DNA from: SSF26 sp037443945
GTDB lineage: Bacteria; Chloroflexota; Anaerolineae; J102
Reading direction: 5' to 3'
DNA: 64,000 nt
Assembly (NCBI GenBank): GCA_037443945.1
Contig: JBBINH010000010.1
Span: 27,185-91,184 of the forward strand
The notes beneath the pieces were generated by a model. That model did no database searches. It was given only the letters and a program-made list of their open reading frames with translations, and was not told where the DNA came from. Position 1 is the stretch's first letter; every line of letters begins with the position of its first letter. Position numbers and translations under genes: made by a program. Below, piece after piece: positions 51,211-62,677 of the stretch.

Positions 51211-51251
51211 GGGAGCAAGTCACTTTAGCAACTGAAACGTGATAGGAAAGC
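51211..51251 (-). other. 3' arm of the 16S processing stem
   Basis: This arm is complementary to 52900-52941. The inner 18 bases are perfect, and the helix continues to about 40 bp with only two G-U-type pairs and one bulge. It is the expected RNase III substrate that frees pre-16S rRNA. tRNA-Ile begins two bases away. Confidence 0.8.
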
Positions 51252-51349
51252 ATCGTCAGGGCCATCATGACGACCAGCGTCATGAAGGGATGACCTGGGA
51301 GTGGCCATCCGCCACAACCCTCATGGGGAGGGCAGTAGGCAAAGCTCCC

Positions 51350-52856
<1,507 letters not shown>

Positions 52857-52899
52857 AATCAACTCGATCTGTGAACAGGTCAGGGCCCTGACATCATGG

Positions 52900-52941
52900 G
52901 CTTTCCTATCACGTTTCAATTGTTAAAGTGCTTGCTCCCGG
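52900..52941 (-). other. 5' arm of the 16S processing stem, with boxA-like sequence
   Basis: Pairs with 51211-51251. CACTTTAACAATTG on the minus strand (52933-52920 region) resembles the rRNA antiterminator boxA and lies inside the arm. Confidence 0.75.
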
Positions 52942-53115
52942 CATGATGGCCTTGCGACCATCAGAAGCCCTTCGGATCGGCAGGGAAACAAAACCGCCGA
53001 CAGATCAACATGCCGACGGCCTGGGCATTGTGAAAACCCGCTTAGTGTTTCCCTCTGGTCCTGTGCCTTCTTGTTAAGGTCCCCGGCAACGAGACCTTAG
53101 TGCTTGACAAATCTA

Positions 53116-53144
53116 AGTTTAGCATCGCCTGCCCGTGTTGTCAA
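53116..53144 (-). promoter_or_regulatory. rRNA operon promoter, proximal
   Basis: On the minus strand TTGACA (53144-53139), a 17-base spacer and TAAACT (53121-53116), about 260 bases before 16S. Confidence 0.65.
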
Positions 53145-53242
53145 GCCTTAACACCCGTATTTTTGCGCCTCCTGGCCCGGTTGCCGGAAGGCCTCGAACT
53201 TCTATCGGACTGGCAAGGCTTGCGTGCGAGGCAACATCGGCG

Positions 53243-53271
53243 ACTATAGCACAGGTCTGCGTCGCTGTCAA
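53243..53271 (-). promoter_or_regulatory. rRNA operon promoter, distal
   Basis: On the minus strand TTGACA (53271-53266), a 17-base spacer and TATAGT (53248-53243). The spacing equals that of the proximal promoter 127 bases downstream, so rRNA transcription appears to start from tandem promoters. Confidence 0.7.
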
Positions 53272-53558
53272 TACCCCCGCACGAACGTTTTCTTAAAATT
53301 CATTGCGCAGTTTATGAGGAACAGCAACTCGTGGCAAGTGGTGATGGCGTGGATCGGCGACACGGCCGGTATGCCGTCAGGATGTGACAGGGCGCGGTGT
53401 GGTGATCGTCACCGCCGAGCCGATCAAGCGGAAGCAGGCAACGAGATAGGGTGCGCCGTCCCGATGGGGGAGGATAAGACTGAACATGAGCCAACAGGAT
53501 GTTATGATGACAGATGTCACCGGCCTCCGGAACGATTCGCCGGTCGGCAGAGACGATA

Positions 53559-54773
53559 ATGGCTTCTGTACCCGATCCCAACGAGTTGACCGCTCGCCTC
53601 AAAACCAGGGCCGGGGAACTGGGCTTCGACCGCATAGGCATCGTGCCGGTCGGGCCCGGCCCCGATCAGGAACGCTATCGCCGTTGGTTGGAGGCGGGCT
53701 ATGCCGGCGAGATGGGCTATCTATGGCGGCATCTTGAGATCAAAGCCGACCCGCGCCGGCTCCTGCCCACCGCGCGCTCGATCATCCTGGTCGGCCTGAA
53801 CTATGCCGCCGCCGTCAACTCAAGCTTGCGCCGCGACCCCTCGCGCGGCCAGATCGCCGTCTATGCCCTCGGCGACGATTACCATACCGTCATCCGGGAA
53901 GCCCTGGACGAACTGGATGGCTGGCTACGGACCGAGACCGGTCGTAGCAGCCGCGGTCGTGCGTTTGTGGATAGTGCCCCTGTCTTGGAGCGGTCATGGG
54001 CGCACCGGGCCGGTTTGGGGTTTATCGGCAAAAACACCTGCCTTATCGCTCCCGGCCTGGGATCCTGGCTGTTTTTGGGCGGGTTACTCGTGCCCGAAGT
54101 CCTGGCCTACGATCTACCGCCGGCGATCCTGCCTGCCGGCAACGAGATGACGACCCCAGGCGAGCCTCTCGGCGGCCGCTGGCGTTTTGCCGACGGACGT
54201 ATCGGCACCTGCGGGCGCTGTCGGCGTTGTCTGGATGTCTGTCCGACGCAGGCCTTGGTGGCGCCTTATGTGCTCGATGCCCGCCGCTGTATCGCCTATC
54301 TCACCATCGAGCTTCGCGGGGTGATCCCGACGGCGCTGCGGCCGGCTATGGGCAACTGGGTCTTCGGCTGCGACCTCTGCCAGGAGATATGCCCCTGGAA
54401 TCATGCGGCGCCCCCGACCCAACATCCGCGCCTGCAGCCGTCACCCGATCGGATCAGCCCACCCCTGCTCGCTTTACTGGCCCTGGATCGGGAAGGCTTT
54501 GCCCATCGGTTCCGCGGCAGCCCTGTGATGCGCTCGCGCTGGGAAGGGTTTCTGCGCAATGTGTGCGTGGCTGCCGGCAATTGGGGCGACCCGGCGGCGG
54601 CGACGGCTTTGGCCCACCATCTCCACACCGCCCCGCCGGTGGTGGCCGTTCATGCCGCCTGGGCTTTGGGCCGTCTGGCCGGACAGGCGGGCCGCCCGGC
54701 CCTGCAGCTGGCCTGGGAACGACGCACGGAACCCGAGGTGCGGGCCGCCATCGCCGCCGCGCTGGCCGGATGA
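53559..54773 (+). CDS. queG: epoxyqueuosine reductase
   Basis: A 404-residue cobalamin-dependent enzyme performing the last step of queuosine tRNA modification. Two 4Fe-4S motifs (CGRCRRCLDVCPTQAL and CDLCQEICPWN) follow an N-terminal nitroreductase-like domain with GFIGKNTCLIAP, and a C-terminal HEAT-like repeat region binds tRNA. The ATG at 53559 gives the usual N-terminus near ELTARLKTRAGELGFDRIGI. The next gene starts 145 bases later. Confidence 0.94.
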   Translation: MASVPDPNELTARLKTRAGELGFDRIGIVPVGPGPDQERYRRWLEAGYAGEMGYLWRHLEIKADPRRLLPTARSIILVGLNYAAAVNSSLRRDPSRGQIAVYALGDDYHTVIREALDELDGWLRTETGRSSRGRAFVDSAPVLERSWAHRAGLGFIGKNTCLIAPGLGSWLFLGGLLVPEVLAYDLPPAILPAGNEMTTPGEPLGGRWRFADGRIGTCGRCRRCLDVCPTQALVAPYVLDARRCIAYLTIELRGVIPTALRPAMGNWVFGCDLCQEICPWNHAAPPTQHPRLQPSPDRISPPLLALLALDREGFAHRFRGSPVMRSRWEGFLRNVCVAAGNWGDPAAATALAHHLHTAPPVVAVHAAWALGRLAGQAGRPALQLAWERRTEPEVRAAIAAALAG

Positions 54774-54918
54774 ACCGCAAGGTGGGACGTTTGCCGCCCA
54801 TAGCCGCGAAGGGCGCCGACCTTTGACAGGCATCCCGGCGGCTGCATACAATGCCCTGCAAACGTTTGTTGCCGCGACCACCGACCCTATCCTTTCCTCT
54901 CCCCTTCCGGAGTCTCTT

Positions 54919-55188
54919 ATGCCCCACGTCATTGTTGATACCTGCATCCGCGACGGCGCCTGTGCCGAAGTATGCCCCGTCGAATGCATTGTGCCCGGCT
55001 TCCCCGAATCCGAATGGCCCTGGTATTACATCGACCCCGACACGTGCATTGATTGCGGCGCCTGCGTGCCCGAATGCCCGGTCGAAGCCATTTATCCCGA
55101 AGCCGATGTCCCGGCCGAGTTCAGCAAAGCGATCGCCCTCAACGCCGCTTTCTATCGCGAAGGACCGGGTTATCAGTCGGCGCCCTAA
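54919..55188 (+). CDS. ferredoxin with two cluster motifs
   Basis: An 89-residue electron carrier. The first motif is CIRDGACAEVCPVECI, the second CIDCGACVPECPVEAI, the latter a standard 4Fe-4S site. The first has a 5-residue spacing like 7-iron ferredoxins (3Fe-4S plus 4Fe-4S, Azotobacter FdI type), with a CPVEC extension. GGAG precedes the ATG by seven bases. Probably serves redox enzymes of central metabolism. Confidence 0.9.
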   Translation: MPHVIVDTCIRDGACAEVCPVECIVPGFPESEWPWYYIDPDTCIDCGACVPECPVEAIYPEADVPAEFSKAIALNAAFYREGPGYQSAP

Positions 55189-55286
55189 GAGCGCAAACGA
55201 CGAAGCGAGAAAGCGCCGGAGGATTCCGGAGTCCAGAGCCCGATCCTGTTTTGGGCTTCCTTCCTCCGGCATCATACCCTTGATTC

Positions 55287-56009
55287 ATGGTCAAGCAAAT
55301 CCCTATGCAACCACCGCCTCAGACCGTTCTTGTGGTCATGGCCCATCCCGATGATGCCGAATTTTGCTGTGGCGGGGTGGTGAAACAAATGACCGCCCAG
55401 GGGACCAAGGTGATTTACGTCGTGCTCACCAACGGCGACAAGGGCAATCACGATACGACGGTGACCGTGCCGCAACTGGTGGCACGACGGATGGAGGAGC
55501 AGCGCCGCGCGGCTGCGCTTTTGGGAGTGGACGAAGTCCTCTTTTTGGGTGAAGAAGATGGGTTTCTGCAACCCACACGCGAGCTGCGCAAACGGCTGGT
55601 GCGGATTATCCGCCGGTATCGGCCGGACATCATCATCTGCCAGAACCCCGAGGCCTACTTCCGCGGAGACACTTACATCAATCATCCCGACCATCGGAAC
55701 GCCGGCCTGGTGACCATCGAGGCCGTTTTCCCGGCTGCCGGCAATCCCATGTTTTTCCCCGATCTCCTCGCCGAAGGGCTGACGCCTCATAAAATCCGCG
55801 AATTGTGGCTGTGCATGGTCGATAATCCCAACCATCGTATTGATATCACCGACACCATCGATGCTAAGATTGCGGCTTTGCGCCAGCATGTAAGCCAATT
55901 CGACGATTTGGACGAAATGGAGCGCTGGGTGCGCGAAAATTGGGTCGAGCGTGGACCTGAAGACGAATTGCGCTATTACGAAAATTTTCGGCGTATGTGC
56001 TTCGACTGA
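55287..56009 (+). CDS. PIG-L family deacetylase (LmbE-like)
   Basis: A 240-residue zinc-dependent N-acetylglucosaminyl-type deacetylase. The AHPDDAEFCCGG motif provides the metal and catalytic Asp, and INHPDHRNAG supplies the further His. Relatives act on N-acetylglucosaminyl inositols, bacillithiol precursors or carbohydrates. The neighbourhood does not reveal the substrate. Start ATG at 55287; a second in-frame ATG lies at residue 7. Confidence 0.88.
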   Translation: MVKQIPMQPPPQTVLVVMAHPDDAEFCCGGVVKQMTAQGTKVIYVVLTNGDKGNHDTTVTVPQLVARRMEEQRRAAALLGVDEVLFLGEEDGFLQPTRELRKRLVRIIRRYRPDIIICQNPEAYFRGDTYINHPDHRNAGLVTIEAVFPAAGNPMFFPDLLAEGLTPHKIRELWLCMVDNPNHRIDITDTIDAKIAALRQHVSQFDDLDEMERWVRENWVERGPEDELRYYENFRRMCFD

Positions 56010-56135
56010 CCTGGATCATGGCAACGGCAACGGTGCCGTTTTAGAATGACACCGGATGCGTCGGACGTGGGCTGTGCCGGCCTTGTCCTGACGCGTTGTG
56101 TCCATACCACCTTATTTCCCCAAGGGAGTCAGACC

Positions 56136-57518
56136 ATGAGCGATTATCGCATCGAGAAAGATTCGCTGGGCGAAGTGCGCGTCCCTGCCGAGGCGCTTTA
56201 CGGCGCGCAGACGCAGCGGGCCGTGGAGAATTTTCCCATCAGCGGCATCCCGTTCTCGCGCAGTTTTATTCGTGCCCTGGGTTTGGTCAAGGCCGCCTGT
56301 GCGCAGGCGAATCAGGATCTGGGCTTGCTGGAAGCCGACATGGCCACGGCCATCCGTACTGCCGCCATGGCCGTCGCCGAAGGCCATTACGATGACCAGT
56401 TCCCCATCGACATCTTCCAGACCGGCTCCGGCACGAGCACCAACATGAATGCCAACGAGGTCATCGCCACGCTGGCCTCCCGGCAACTGGGCCGCAAGGT
56501 GCATCCCAACGACCACGTCAACATGAGTCAGTCGTCCAACGACGTGATCCCCACGACCATCAACGTGGCCGCCTATCTGGAGGCGAGGGATACGCTGTTG
56601 CCCGGTCTGCAACACCTGCACGATACCATCGTCGCCAAGGCGGCGGCGGTGGGCCACGTGGTCAAGACCGGCCGCACCCATCTCATGGATGCCATGCCTG
56701 TCACCCTGGGTCAGGAGATGAGCGGTTGGGCGACGCAGGTGGCCAAAGGGATCGAGCGCATCGAGGCGGCGCTGGTGCGGGTGGCCGAACTGGCCCAGGG
56801 CGGCACGGCCGTGGGCACGGGTATCAATGCCGATCCCCGCTTTGGACCACGCGTGGCCACCATTCTGGCCGAATGGACGGGTTGTCCTTTCCGTCCCAGC
56901 CGGAACTACTTCGAGGCGCTTGCGGCCGCCGATGCCGCCGTCGAGCTGAGCGGTCAGCTCAAGACCGTGGCCGCCAGCCTGATGAAGATCGCCAATGACC
57001 TGCGCTGGATGAACTCCGGCCCCATTGCCGGTTTGGGCGAAATTGCTCTGCCGGCACTCCAGCCCGGTTCCAGCATCATGCCCGGTAAGGTCAACCCCGT
57101 CATCCCCGAAGCGGTGATGATGGTCTGCGCCCAGGTTATCGGCAGCGATGTCGTCGTGACCATCGGTGGCCAGTCGGGGGTGTTCCAGCTCAATGTGATG
57201 CTGCCGGTGATCGCCCATAACCTGCTGTTGGCGGAGAAAATCCTGGGCAATGCGGCGCGGGTGTTGGCCGATAAGGCCATCGCCGGCTTTGTGGTCAACG
57301 AGCAACGCATCACCGAGTTGGTGGACAAAAATCCCATTTTGGTGACGGCGCTGAACCCCGTGATCGGGTACGAACTGGGGGCCCAGGTGGCCAAGCGGGC
57401 CTATGCCGAGGGTCGGAGTCTCAAAGATGTGGCCGCCGAGATGACCCCTCTCCGTCGCGAGGAACTGGATCGCATTCTCGACCCGGCCCTGCTGACCCAG
57501 GGCGGCATTCGCAAGTAG
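56136..57518 (+). CDS. fumC: fumarate hydratase class II
   Basis: A 460-residue fumarase of the fumarase/aspartase superfamily, converting fumarate to malate in the citric acid cycle. The signature GSSIMPGKVNPVIPE and the blocks SGTSTNMNANEV and GRTHLMDAMPVTLGQE are clear. AAGGGAG precedes the ATG at 56136. A perfect 12-bp hairpin follows its stop. Confidence 0.95.
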   Translation: MSDYRIEKDSLGEVRVPAEALYGAQTQRAVENFPISGIPFSRSFIRALGLVKAACAQANQDLGLLEADMATAIRTAAMAVAEGHYDDQFPIDIFQTGSGTSTNMNANEVIATLASRQLGRKVHPNDHVNMSQSSNDVIPTTINVAAYLEARDTLLPGLQHLHDTIVAKAAAVGHVVKTGRTHLMDAMPVTLGQEMSGWATQVAKGIERIEAALVRVAELAQGGTAVGTGINADPRFGPRVATILAEWTGCPFRPSRNYFEALAAADAAVELSGQLKTVAASLMKIANDLRWMNSGPIAGLGEIALPALQPGSSIMPGKVNPVIPEAVMMVCAQVIGSDVVVTIGGQSGVFQLNVMLPVIAHNLLLAEKILGNAARVLADKAIAGFVVNEQRITELVDKNPILVTALNPVIGYELGAQVAKRAYAEGRSLKDVAAEMTPLRREELDRILDPALLTQGGIRK

Positions 57519-57528
57519 TGGACGCGCG

Positions 57529-57562
57529 GTTGCCCCTCGATCGTCGGCGGTCGAGGGGCAAC
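57529..57562 (+). terminator. hairpin after fumC without T run
   Basis: GTTGCCCCTCGA and TCGAGGGGCAAC form a perfect 12-bp stem with a 10-base loop, 10 bases past the fumC stop. The lack of a T run leaves termination uncertain. The following 320 bases up to dnaN hold only a TATACT (-10-like) near 57797 and no gene. Confidence 0.5.
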
Positions 57563-57886
57563 ACTCCGGCTTGGGAACTGCCTGCGTGCGACGGCCTCCG
57601 GTCCGACGCCCGGCCCAACGTGTCCGGGCAGGGTGGGGTACAATCGGCGCCGGGGGCGGATGGTTGGGTAGGTCATGACCCGACTTATCGCTCAGGGGTG
57701 GCCGGGGTATCGCCATAAGCCATTCTGGCCCTGCGCACGGTTGGAAGCGGCTATGGCGAACGAGGTCTCAACTTTTCCGGAGCCTACGGCCTTTTTGTTA
57801 TACTCCCTTCACAACACGGGCCAAAACCGTTTTTCGCCGTTGGCTCTGCCTCGTTGGTTTGTCCTCTTTTTGCCGGAGGTTATGCC

Positions 57887-59047
57887 GTGCGCGTTTCTGT
57901 CTTACAGGAGAACCTGGTCAAAGGTTTGGCGATTGTCGGCCGCGCTGTGGCCACGCGCAGCACCTTGCCCGTCCTCGGCAACATCCTGTTGGAAACCGAT
58001 CAAGGGCAACTCAAACTGGCCGCCATGAATATGGAGATCGGCATCAACTGCTGGGTCGGCGCCATGGTCGAAGAGGAAGGCGCCATCACCGTCCCGGCGC
58101 GACTGCTGACCGAATTCGTCTCCTCGCTGCCCAAAGAACGGATTGATATGACCTTGCAGGTGCGCACCCAAACCTTGCACCTGCGTTGTGCCCATTTCGA
58201 GGCCAATATCAAGGGCATCGACGCCGCCGAGTTCCCCATTATCCCCACCTACCGCCGTGAGACGGGATTGCCGACGACCGAGTTGCCACCGGCCAAACTG
58301 CGCCGGATGATCGAACAGGTTGTTTTCGCCGCCGCCACCGACGAAAGCCGCCCAACCCTAACCGGCGTTTATACCCGTCTGGAGGGCGATCGCCTGCGGC
58401 TGGTGGCCACCGATGGTTTCCGCCTGGCCGTACGGAGCACGCCCCTGACCGAACCGGCCGGCTTCAATGTCGGTGTGATCGTGCCGGCACGGGCCTTGAA
58501 CGAACTGGCCCGCATTATCGGCGCCGTTGACCTGGGCGAAGAGGACGGCGTCCAGGTAACGGTGACCGAAGCCCGCAATCAGATCATGTTTCATCTTCCC
58601 GGCGTTGACCTGGTCAGCCAACTGATCGAGGCCAATTTTCCCGATTATAACAAAATCATTCCAACAACCTATAACACGCGCGCAATAATCAATACCAACG
58701 CCTTTTTGCAGGCTATGCGCGTTTCTTATCTCTTTGCACGGGATTCGGCGAACATCGTCCGCCTGCAGCTCGTGCCGGGTGAAACGGCCGGGGGTTCGGG
58801 CAAGCTTATCCTCACGGCCACCAGCGCCGAGATGGGGGACAATGTCGCCGAAATCGAAGCGGTTGTGGAGGGGGAACTCCTGCAAGCCGCCTTCAATGCC
58901 CGCTTTGTGATCGATGTCCTACAGGCCATGGATGCCCCGGATATCGTTTTCGAGGCCATTTCGGCCTCGCGGCCCGGCGTGATCAAGCCGGTGGGCGCCG
59001 GTCCGGAGGAGCATATCCACGTCATTATGCCGATGAGCCCCAAATAG
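57887..59047 (+). CDS. dnaN: DNA polymerase III beta subunit (sliding clamp)
   Basis: A 386-residue sliding clamp with the three expected domains: MRVSVLQENLVKGLAIVGRAVATRST at the start, the middle LPPAKLRRMIEQVVFAAATDESRP, and the C-terminal ARFVIDVLQAMDAPDIVFEA ... HVIMPMSPK. The GTG start at 57887 is supported by GGAGGT seven bases upstream. dnaN usually sits with dnaA, recF and gyrB. Here gyrB lies next to it but convergent, with no dnaA or recF in sight. Confidence 0.94.
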   Translation: MRVSVLQENLVKGLAIVGRAVATRSTLPVLGNILLETDQGQLKLAAMNMEIGINCWVGAMVEEEGAITVPARLLTEFVSSLPKERIDMTLQVRTQTLHLRCAHFEANIKGIDAAEFPIIPTYRRETGLPTTELPPAKLRRMIEQVVFAAATDESRPTLTGVYTRLEGDRLRLVATDGFRLAVRSTPLTEPAGFNVGVIVPARALNELARIIGAVDLGEEDGVQVTVTEARNQIMFHLPGVDLVSQLIEANFPDYNKIIPTTYNTRAIINTNAFLQAMRVSYLFARDSANIVRLQLVPGETAGGSGKLILTATSAEMGDNVAEIEAVVEGELLQAAFNARFVIDVLQAMDAPDIVFEAISASRPGVIKPVGAGPEEHIHVIMPMSPK

Positions 59048-59105
59048 GAGGCCCCGAGACGGACCCCAGGCACCGTCGTCTCGATGGGGACGACGGCGCC
59101 TGCCT

Positions 59106-61040
59106 TTACACATCCAGGTTGCGCACCTCGGCGGCATGGGTGGTGATGAACCGCCGTCGTGGAGCCACTTCATCCCCCATGAGCATATCGAAGGTGCGGT
59201 CGGTAGCGGCGGCATCCTCGATGGTCACCTGCAACACCGTCCGCTTTTCGGGATTCATCGTCGTCTCCCAGAGCTGTTCGGGATTCATCTCGCCCAGGCC
59301 CTTATAGCGCTGCACGGTGACTTTTTTGTCGCCCAACCGGGCCAGAATCTGGTCCTTTTCGGCGTCGGAATAGGCGTAGTAGCGCTCTTTGCCGGTGGTG
59401 ATAAGATAGAGCGGGGGTTGGGCGATATACAGATGCCCGTTGGTGATGAGAGGCTCCATGTAACGGAAGAAAAAGGTCAGCAAGAGGGTGCGGATGTGGG
59501 CGCCGTCCACATCGGCATCGGTCATCAGCAATACGCGATGATAGCGCAGATTGTCCAGGTTGAACTGATCGCCGACGCCTGTGCCCAGAGCCGTCACCAA
59601 GGCCTGGATCTCCTTGTTGCTGAGGGCCTTATCCAGCCGTGCCTTTTCGACGTTGAGGATTTTGCCCCGCAAGGGCAGGATGGCCTGGAAGCGCCGGTCA
59701 CGACCTTGCTTGGCCGATCCCCCGGCGCTATCGCCCTCCACGATGTAGAGTTCGGCCTTGCGGGGATCGCGTTCGGTGCAGTCGGCCAGCTTGCCGGGCA
59801 GGGTCATGCTCTCCAGGGCGCTCTTGCGGAAGACCAGATCGCGCGCCTGGCGGGCCGCGGCGCGGGCGCGGGCACTGGTAAAGCATTTCTCGACGATTTT
59901 CCTGGCATCGCGCGGGTTGGCCTCCAACCAGGCGCCGAACACCTCGACGACGGCCGATTCGACCTGATTGCGGACCTCGTTGTTCAGGAGTTTGACCTTG
60001 GTCTGGCTTTCGAACTGGGGATCCACCAATTTCACACTGACGATAGCGGTCAGCCCCTCGCGGGTGTCTTCGCCGCTGAAGTTGGGGTCTTTTTCCTTAA
60101 GCAGGCCCTGCTTGCGGGCGTAGTCGTTGATACAGCGGGTGATGCCGCTGCGCAACCCGGTGAGATGGGTGCCGCCATCGGGGGTATTGATGGTGTTGGC
60201 AAAGGAAAAGACCGATTCGGCGTAGCCTTCGGTGTACTGGATGGCCGCCTCGACGGATGTGGTTTCGAAAGTCCGTTGGATGTACACCGGTTCGTGCAGA
60301 GGCTGGCGATTTTTGGTCAGATAGCGCACGAACGAGGCGACGCCGCCCTCGAAATAAAAACTCATCTGGCGGGGTTCGCTGCCCCGTTCATCCACGAGGG
60401 TGATGCGCAGACCCCGATTGAGAAAAGCCATCTCGCGCAGCCGCTGCATCAGGGTCTCAAACTTGTACTCCACATCCGCATCGAAGATGGTCTCGTCGTA
60501 AAGGAAGCGCTGGATGGTGCCGGTATCATCGGGACGGGTCTTGCCGATGATTTCGACATCGGTAACGGGTTTGCCGCGCTCGTAGCGCTGGCGGTAAATG
60601 AGGCCGTCCCGCTTGACCGTGGTCTCCATCCAGGCGCTGAGGGCATTGACGGCGCTGACACCGACGCCGTGCAGACCACCGGAGACCTTATAGCCGCCAC
60701 CGCCAAACTTCCCGCCGGCATGCAGCCGGGTCATCACCACCGTGACGGCGGGCAGACCGGTCTGTTTGTGAATGCCGACGGGGATGCCGGCGCCGTTGTC
60801 CTCGACGGAAACGCTGTTATCGGCATGAATGGTCACCCGGATGCGATCACAGCGACCGGCCATGGCCTCATCCACCGAGTTGTCCACGACTTCGTAGACC
60901 ATATGGTGGAGGGCCTTGCTGTCGGTGCCGCCGATGTACATACCGGGACGCCGACGCACCGCCTCCAGGCCTTCCAGAACCTGGATCTGGTCTTCGGTGT
61001 ACGTAGTAGAGGCATTGGAAACGGTTGGTTGACGTGCCAC
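59106..61040 (-). CDS. gyrB: DNA gyrase subunit B
   Basis: A 644-residue type IIA topoisomerase ATPase subunit. GHKL ATPase motifs (EVVDNSVDEAMAGRCDRI, GAGIPVGIHKQTGLPA, GLHGVGVSAVNAL) are followed by the transducer and TOPRIM domain (IVEGDSAGGSAKQGRD, TDADVDGAHIRTLLLTFFFR) and the C-terminal QRYKGLGEMNPEQLWETTMNP. Length matches GyrB without the Gram-negative insertion; ParE cannot be excluded from sequence alone. Confidence 0.93.
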   Translation of the reverse strand: MARQPTVSNASTTYTEDQIQVLEGLEAVRRRPGMYIGGTDSKALHHMVYEVVDNSVDEAMAGRCDRIRVTIHADNSVSVEDNGAGIPVGIHKQTGLPAVTVVMTRLHAGGKFGGGGYKVSGGLHGVGVSAVNALSAWMETTVKRDGLIYRQRYERGKPVTDVEIIGKTRPDDTGTIQRFLYDETIFDADVEYKFETLMQRLREMAFLNRGLRITLVDERGSEPRQMSFYFEGGVASFVRYLTKNRQPLHEPVYIQRTFETTSVEAAIQYTEGYAESVFSFANTINTPDGGTHLTGLRSGITRCINDYARKQGLLKEKDPNFSGEDTREGLTAIVSVKLVDPQFESQTKVKLLNNEVRNQVESAVVEVFGAWLEANPRDARKIVEKCFTSARARAAARQARDLVFRKSALESMTLPGKLADCTERDPRKAELYIVEGDSAGGSAKQGRDRRFQAILPLRGKILNVEKARLDKALSNKEIQALVTALGTGVGDQFNLDNLRYHRVLLMTDADVDGAHIRTLLLTFFFRYMEPLITNGHLYIAQPPLYLITTGKERYYAYSDAEKDQILARLGDKKVTVQRYKGLGEMNPEQLWETTMNPEKRTVLQVTIEDAAATDRTFDMLMGDEVAPRRRFITTHAAEVRNLDV

Positions 61041-61109
61041 GTCACAAACCTCGCTGGGGGAATTCGGGGGGATGGAAGAAAAAGAGCTGGTGATTTGCGA
61101 TAAGCCTTG

Positions 61110-62123
61110 CTATCGGCTTTCGGCCTCGTCGCGTTCTTGGCGCAGCTTTGTGCTGCCTAGCCAGTGGTGATAGCGCGCCTGATAGAAATAGAAACCGGCC
61201 GCTACCAGCGCCGTGCCGATGTAGGCATAGCCCACAATGCCCAGGGGGATGCCCCAGTGATGGCTGCTGAGCCGCAGCCAGATGCGGGCAAAACCTTCGG
61301 TAAGCAGCAAACCCAGCAGGATCAGACCCATGGTGGCCGGGAAATTGCGTGTGACCACATTCAGGCTGCGCCACACGGCCCGCGCCACATTGACCCCGTC
61401 CACGGCAATGGCACTGACCACGAAACGAAGGCCGATACCCACCCACAAGACAAGCCAGAAGAAGACCAACGATGCCCAACTCAGCAGGGTCAACCCGCCT
61501 GACCCCAACACGAGCAGAAGCACGGTCAGGAACACGGCCAGAAAGCCGCTCCCAGCGATCAGCGCTGCGGTCAACCCGACCAGATACAATCCCAGATTGA
61601 GCCAGAGCCAACCCGCATGGCGGAGCGTCCTCGCCCAGCTTGTGCTTTCGCCCTGCATGGCCCGCACGATTAGGGCCAACCACAGGCTGCCGATGAGCAG
61701 GCCGCCGGGGATGAGCACGACCGCGGCCAGGAGCACCTGCCATGCTTCGGTGGCCGTCAAGACCGCAGAGGCCGAAGCGGGAACCTCCAACCGGGCCATA
61801 AAGGACGGCAAACCGGCGACAAGTCCGGTCAGCAGGGTGAACAGGTTCAGCCTGTCCACCACCAGGCGGGTCTGGTCCAGGGCCAGGCTTATCTCCGTCG
61901 GCAGTTCCACGGCCGGCCCCAGCTGGGTCGGCCAGGTATCGAGGTAGGCATTGAGCCAAGGCGCCGGGGACAGGTGCGGACCTCGCCATAGGAACAGGTC
62001 CAGCAACACCGGGATAAGTAACAGCCAAAGTCTATGGTTGATGAGGTCGAACCCGCGCTGGATGGCATCGATGACCCCCAGGGGCCTGCTTTGGGTTTGC
62101 GTCGCCATGGTCATGGACATCAT
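61110..62123 (-). CDS. multi-pass membrane protein of unknown function
   Basis: A 337-residue protein with about six hydrophobic segments (for example WLLLIPVLLDLFLW, VLLAAVVLIPGGLLIGSLWLALIV, LLTEGFARIWLRL...GYAYIGTALVAAGFYFY) and no recognised family. Two or three in-frame ATGs exist at 62123-62108; 62123 is the longest, and none has a good ribosome binding site. It follows gyrB by ~70 bases in the opposite-reading order (upstream of gyrB on the same strand). Confidence 0.6.
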   Translation of the reverse strand: MMSMTMATQTQSRPLGVIDAIQRGFDLINHRLWLLLIPVLLDLFLWRGPHLSPAPWLNAYLDTWPTQLGPAVELPTEISLALDQTRLVVDRLNLFTLLTGLVAGLPSFMARLEVPASASAVLTATEAWQVLLAAVVLIPGGLLIGSLWLALIVRAMQGESTSWARTLRHAGWLWLNLGLYLVGLTAALIAGSGFLAVFLTVLLLVLGSGGLTLLSWASLVFFWLVLWVGIGLRFVVSAIAVDGVNVARAVWRSLNVVTRNFPATMGLILLGLLLTEGFARIWLRLSSHHWGIPLGIVGYAYIGTALVAAGFYFYQARYHHWLGSTKLRQERDEAESR

Positions 62124-62186
62124 TTTACCACAAAGACGGCGCCGGAGGGTAATGGCGACTCGGTTACTCGGTTTTATCTTTTGTTG

Positions 62187-62591
62187 GTGAGAACGTTTGA
62201 ACGTTATGCCTGCCTGCCGCTCTTGCGCCAACACACTCCGGAACCGAGTCGTAATGGCCCCCATGACGCCGATACCTTCAAGCAGGTCGCCGATGCGGTG
62301 GGGCTGAAGCACCTTTCCGTGGCCTACCGCATCCGTTGCTTGCTTCTGGATCGCTGGAATCTGTGGAAGCGGCCGGTGATGTATCGGCAGTGGCAGGGGG
62401 CAGGCGGAGAGCGACCGGATGGAACCAACAACCGCTGTGAACGAGCGATCGGGAACCGGATCAAGAAGCGCTATCGGACGATGCGGGGGTACAAACGGAA
62501 GGAATCGGCCGTGAGGGTAAGCCGGCTCCTGGTGTGGGCAGGAAATCACACCCTTCGGGGTGGCGCCCCTCTGGTATTGCTCCTGAAGTAA
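62187..62591 (+). pseudogene. transposase remnant (C-terminal part)
   Basis: The frame carries a transposase-like C-terminus: TNNRCERAIGNRIKKRYRTM followed by GYKRKESAVRVSRLLVWAGN, seen in several IS families with a DDE-type C-terminal helix. The N-terminal two-thirds, including catalytic Asp residues, is missing. No inverted repeats were found. The upstream gyrB-adjacent membrane gene is divergent, so this is insertion debris. Family could not be assigned. Confidence 0.6.
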
Positions 62592-62677
62592 CCCCAGGCC
62601 TCCCGGACAGGAAAAAGGGACAATAGCCACCCCCAACCTTTTATACCGATCTTCGAACGATCACTAAAGGAGCAACA

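Noticed and set aside
59136..61103. 655-residue open frame antisense to gyrB
   Set aside because: Full overlap with a clear gyrB; composition is typical of a shadow frame.
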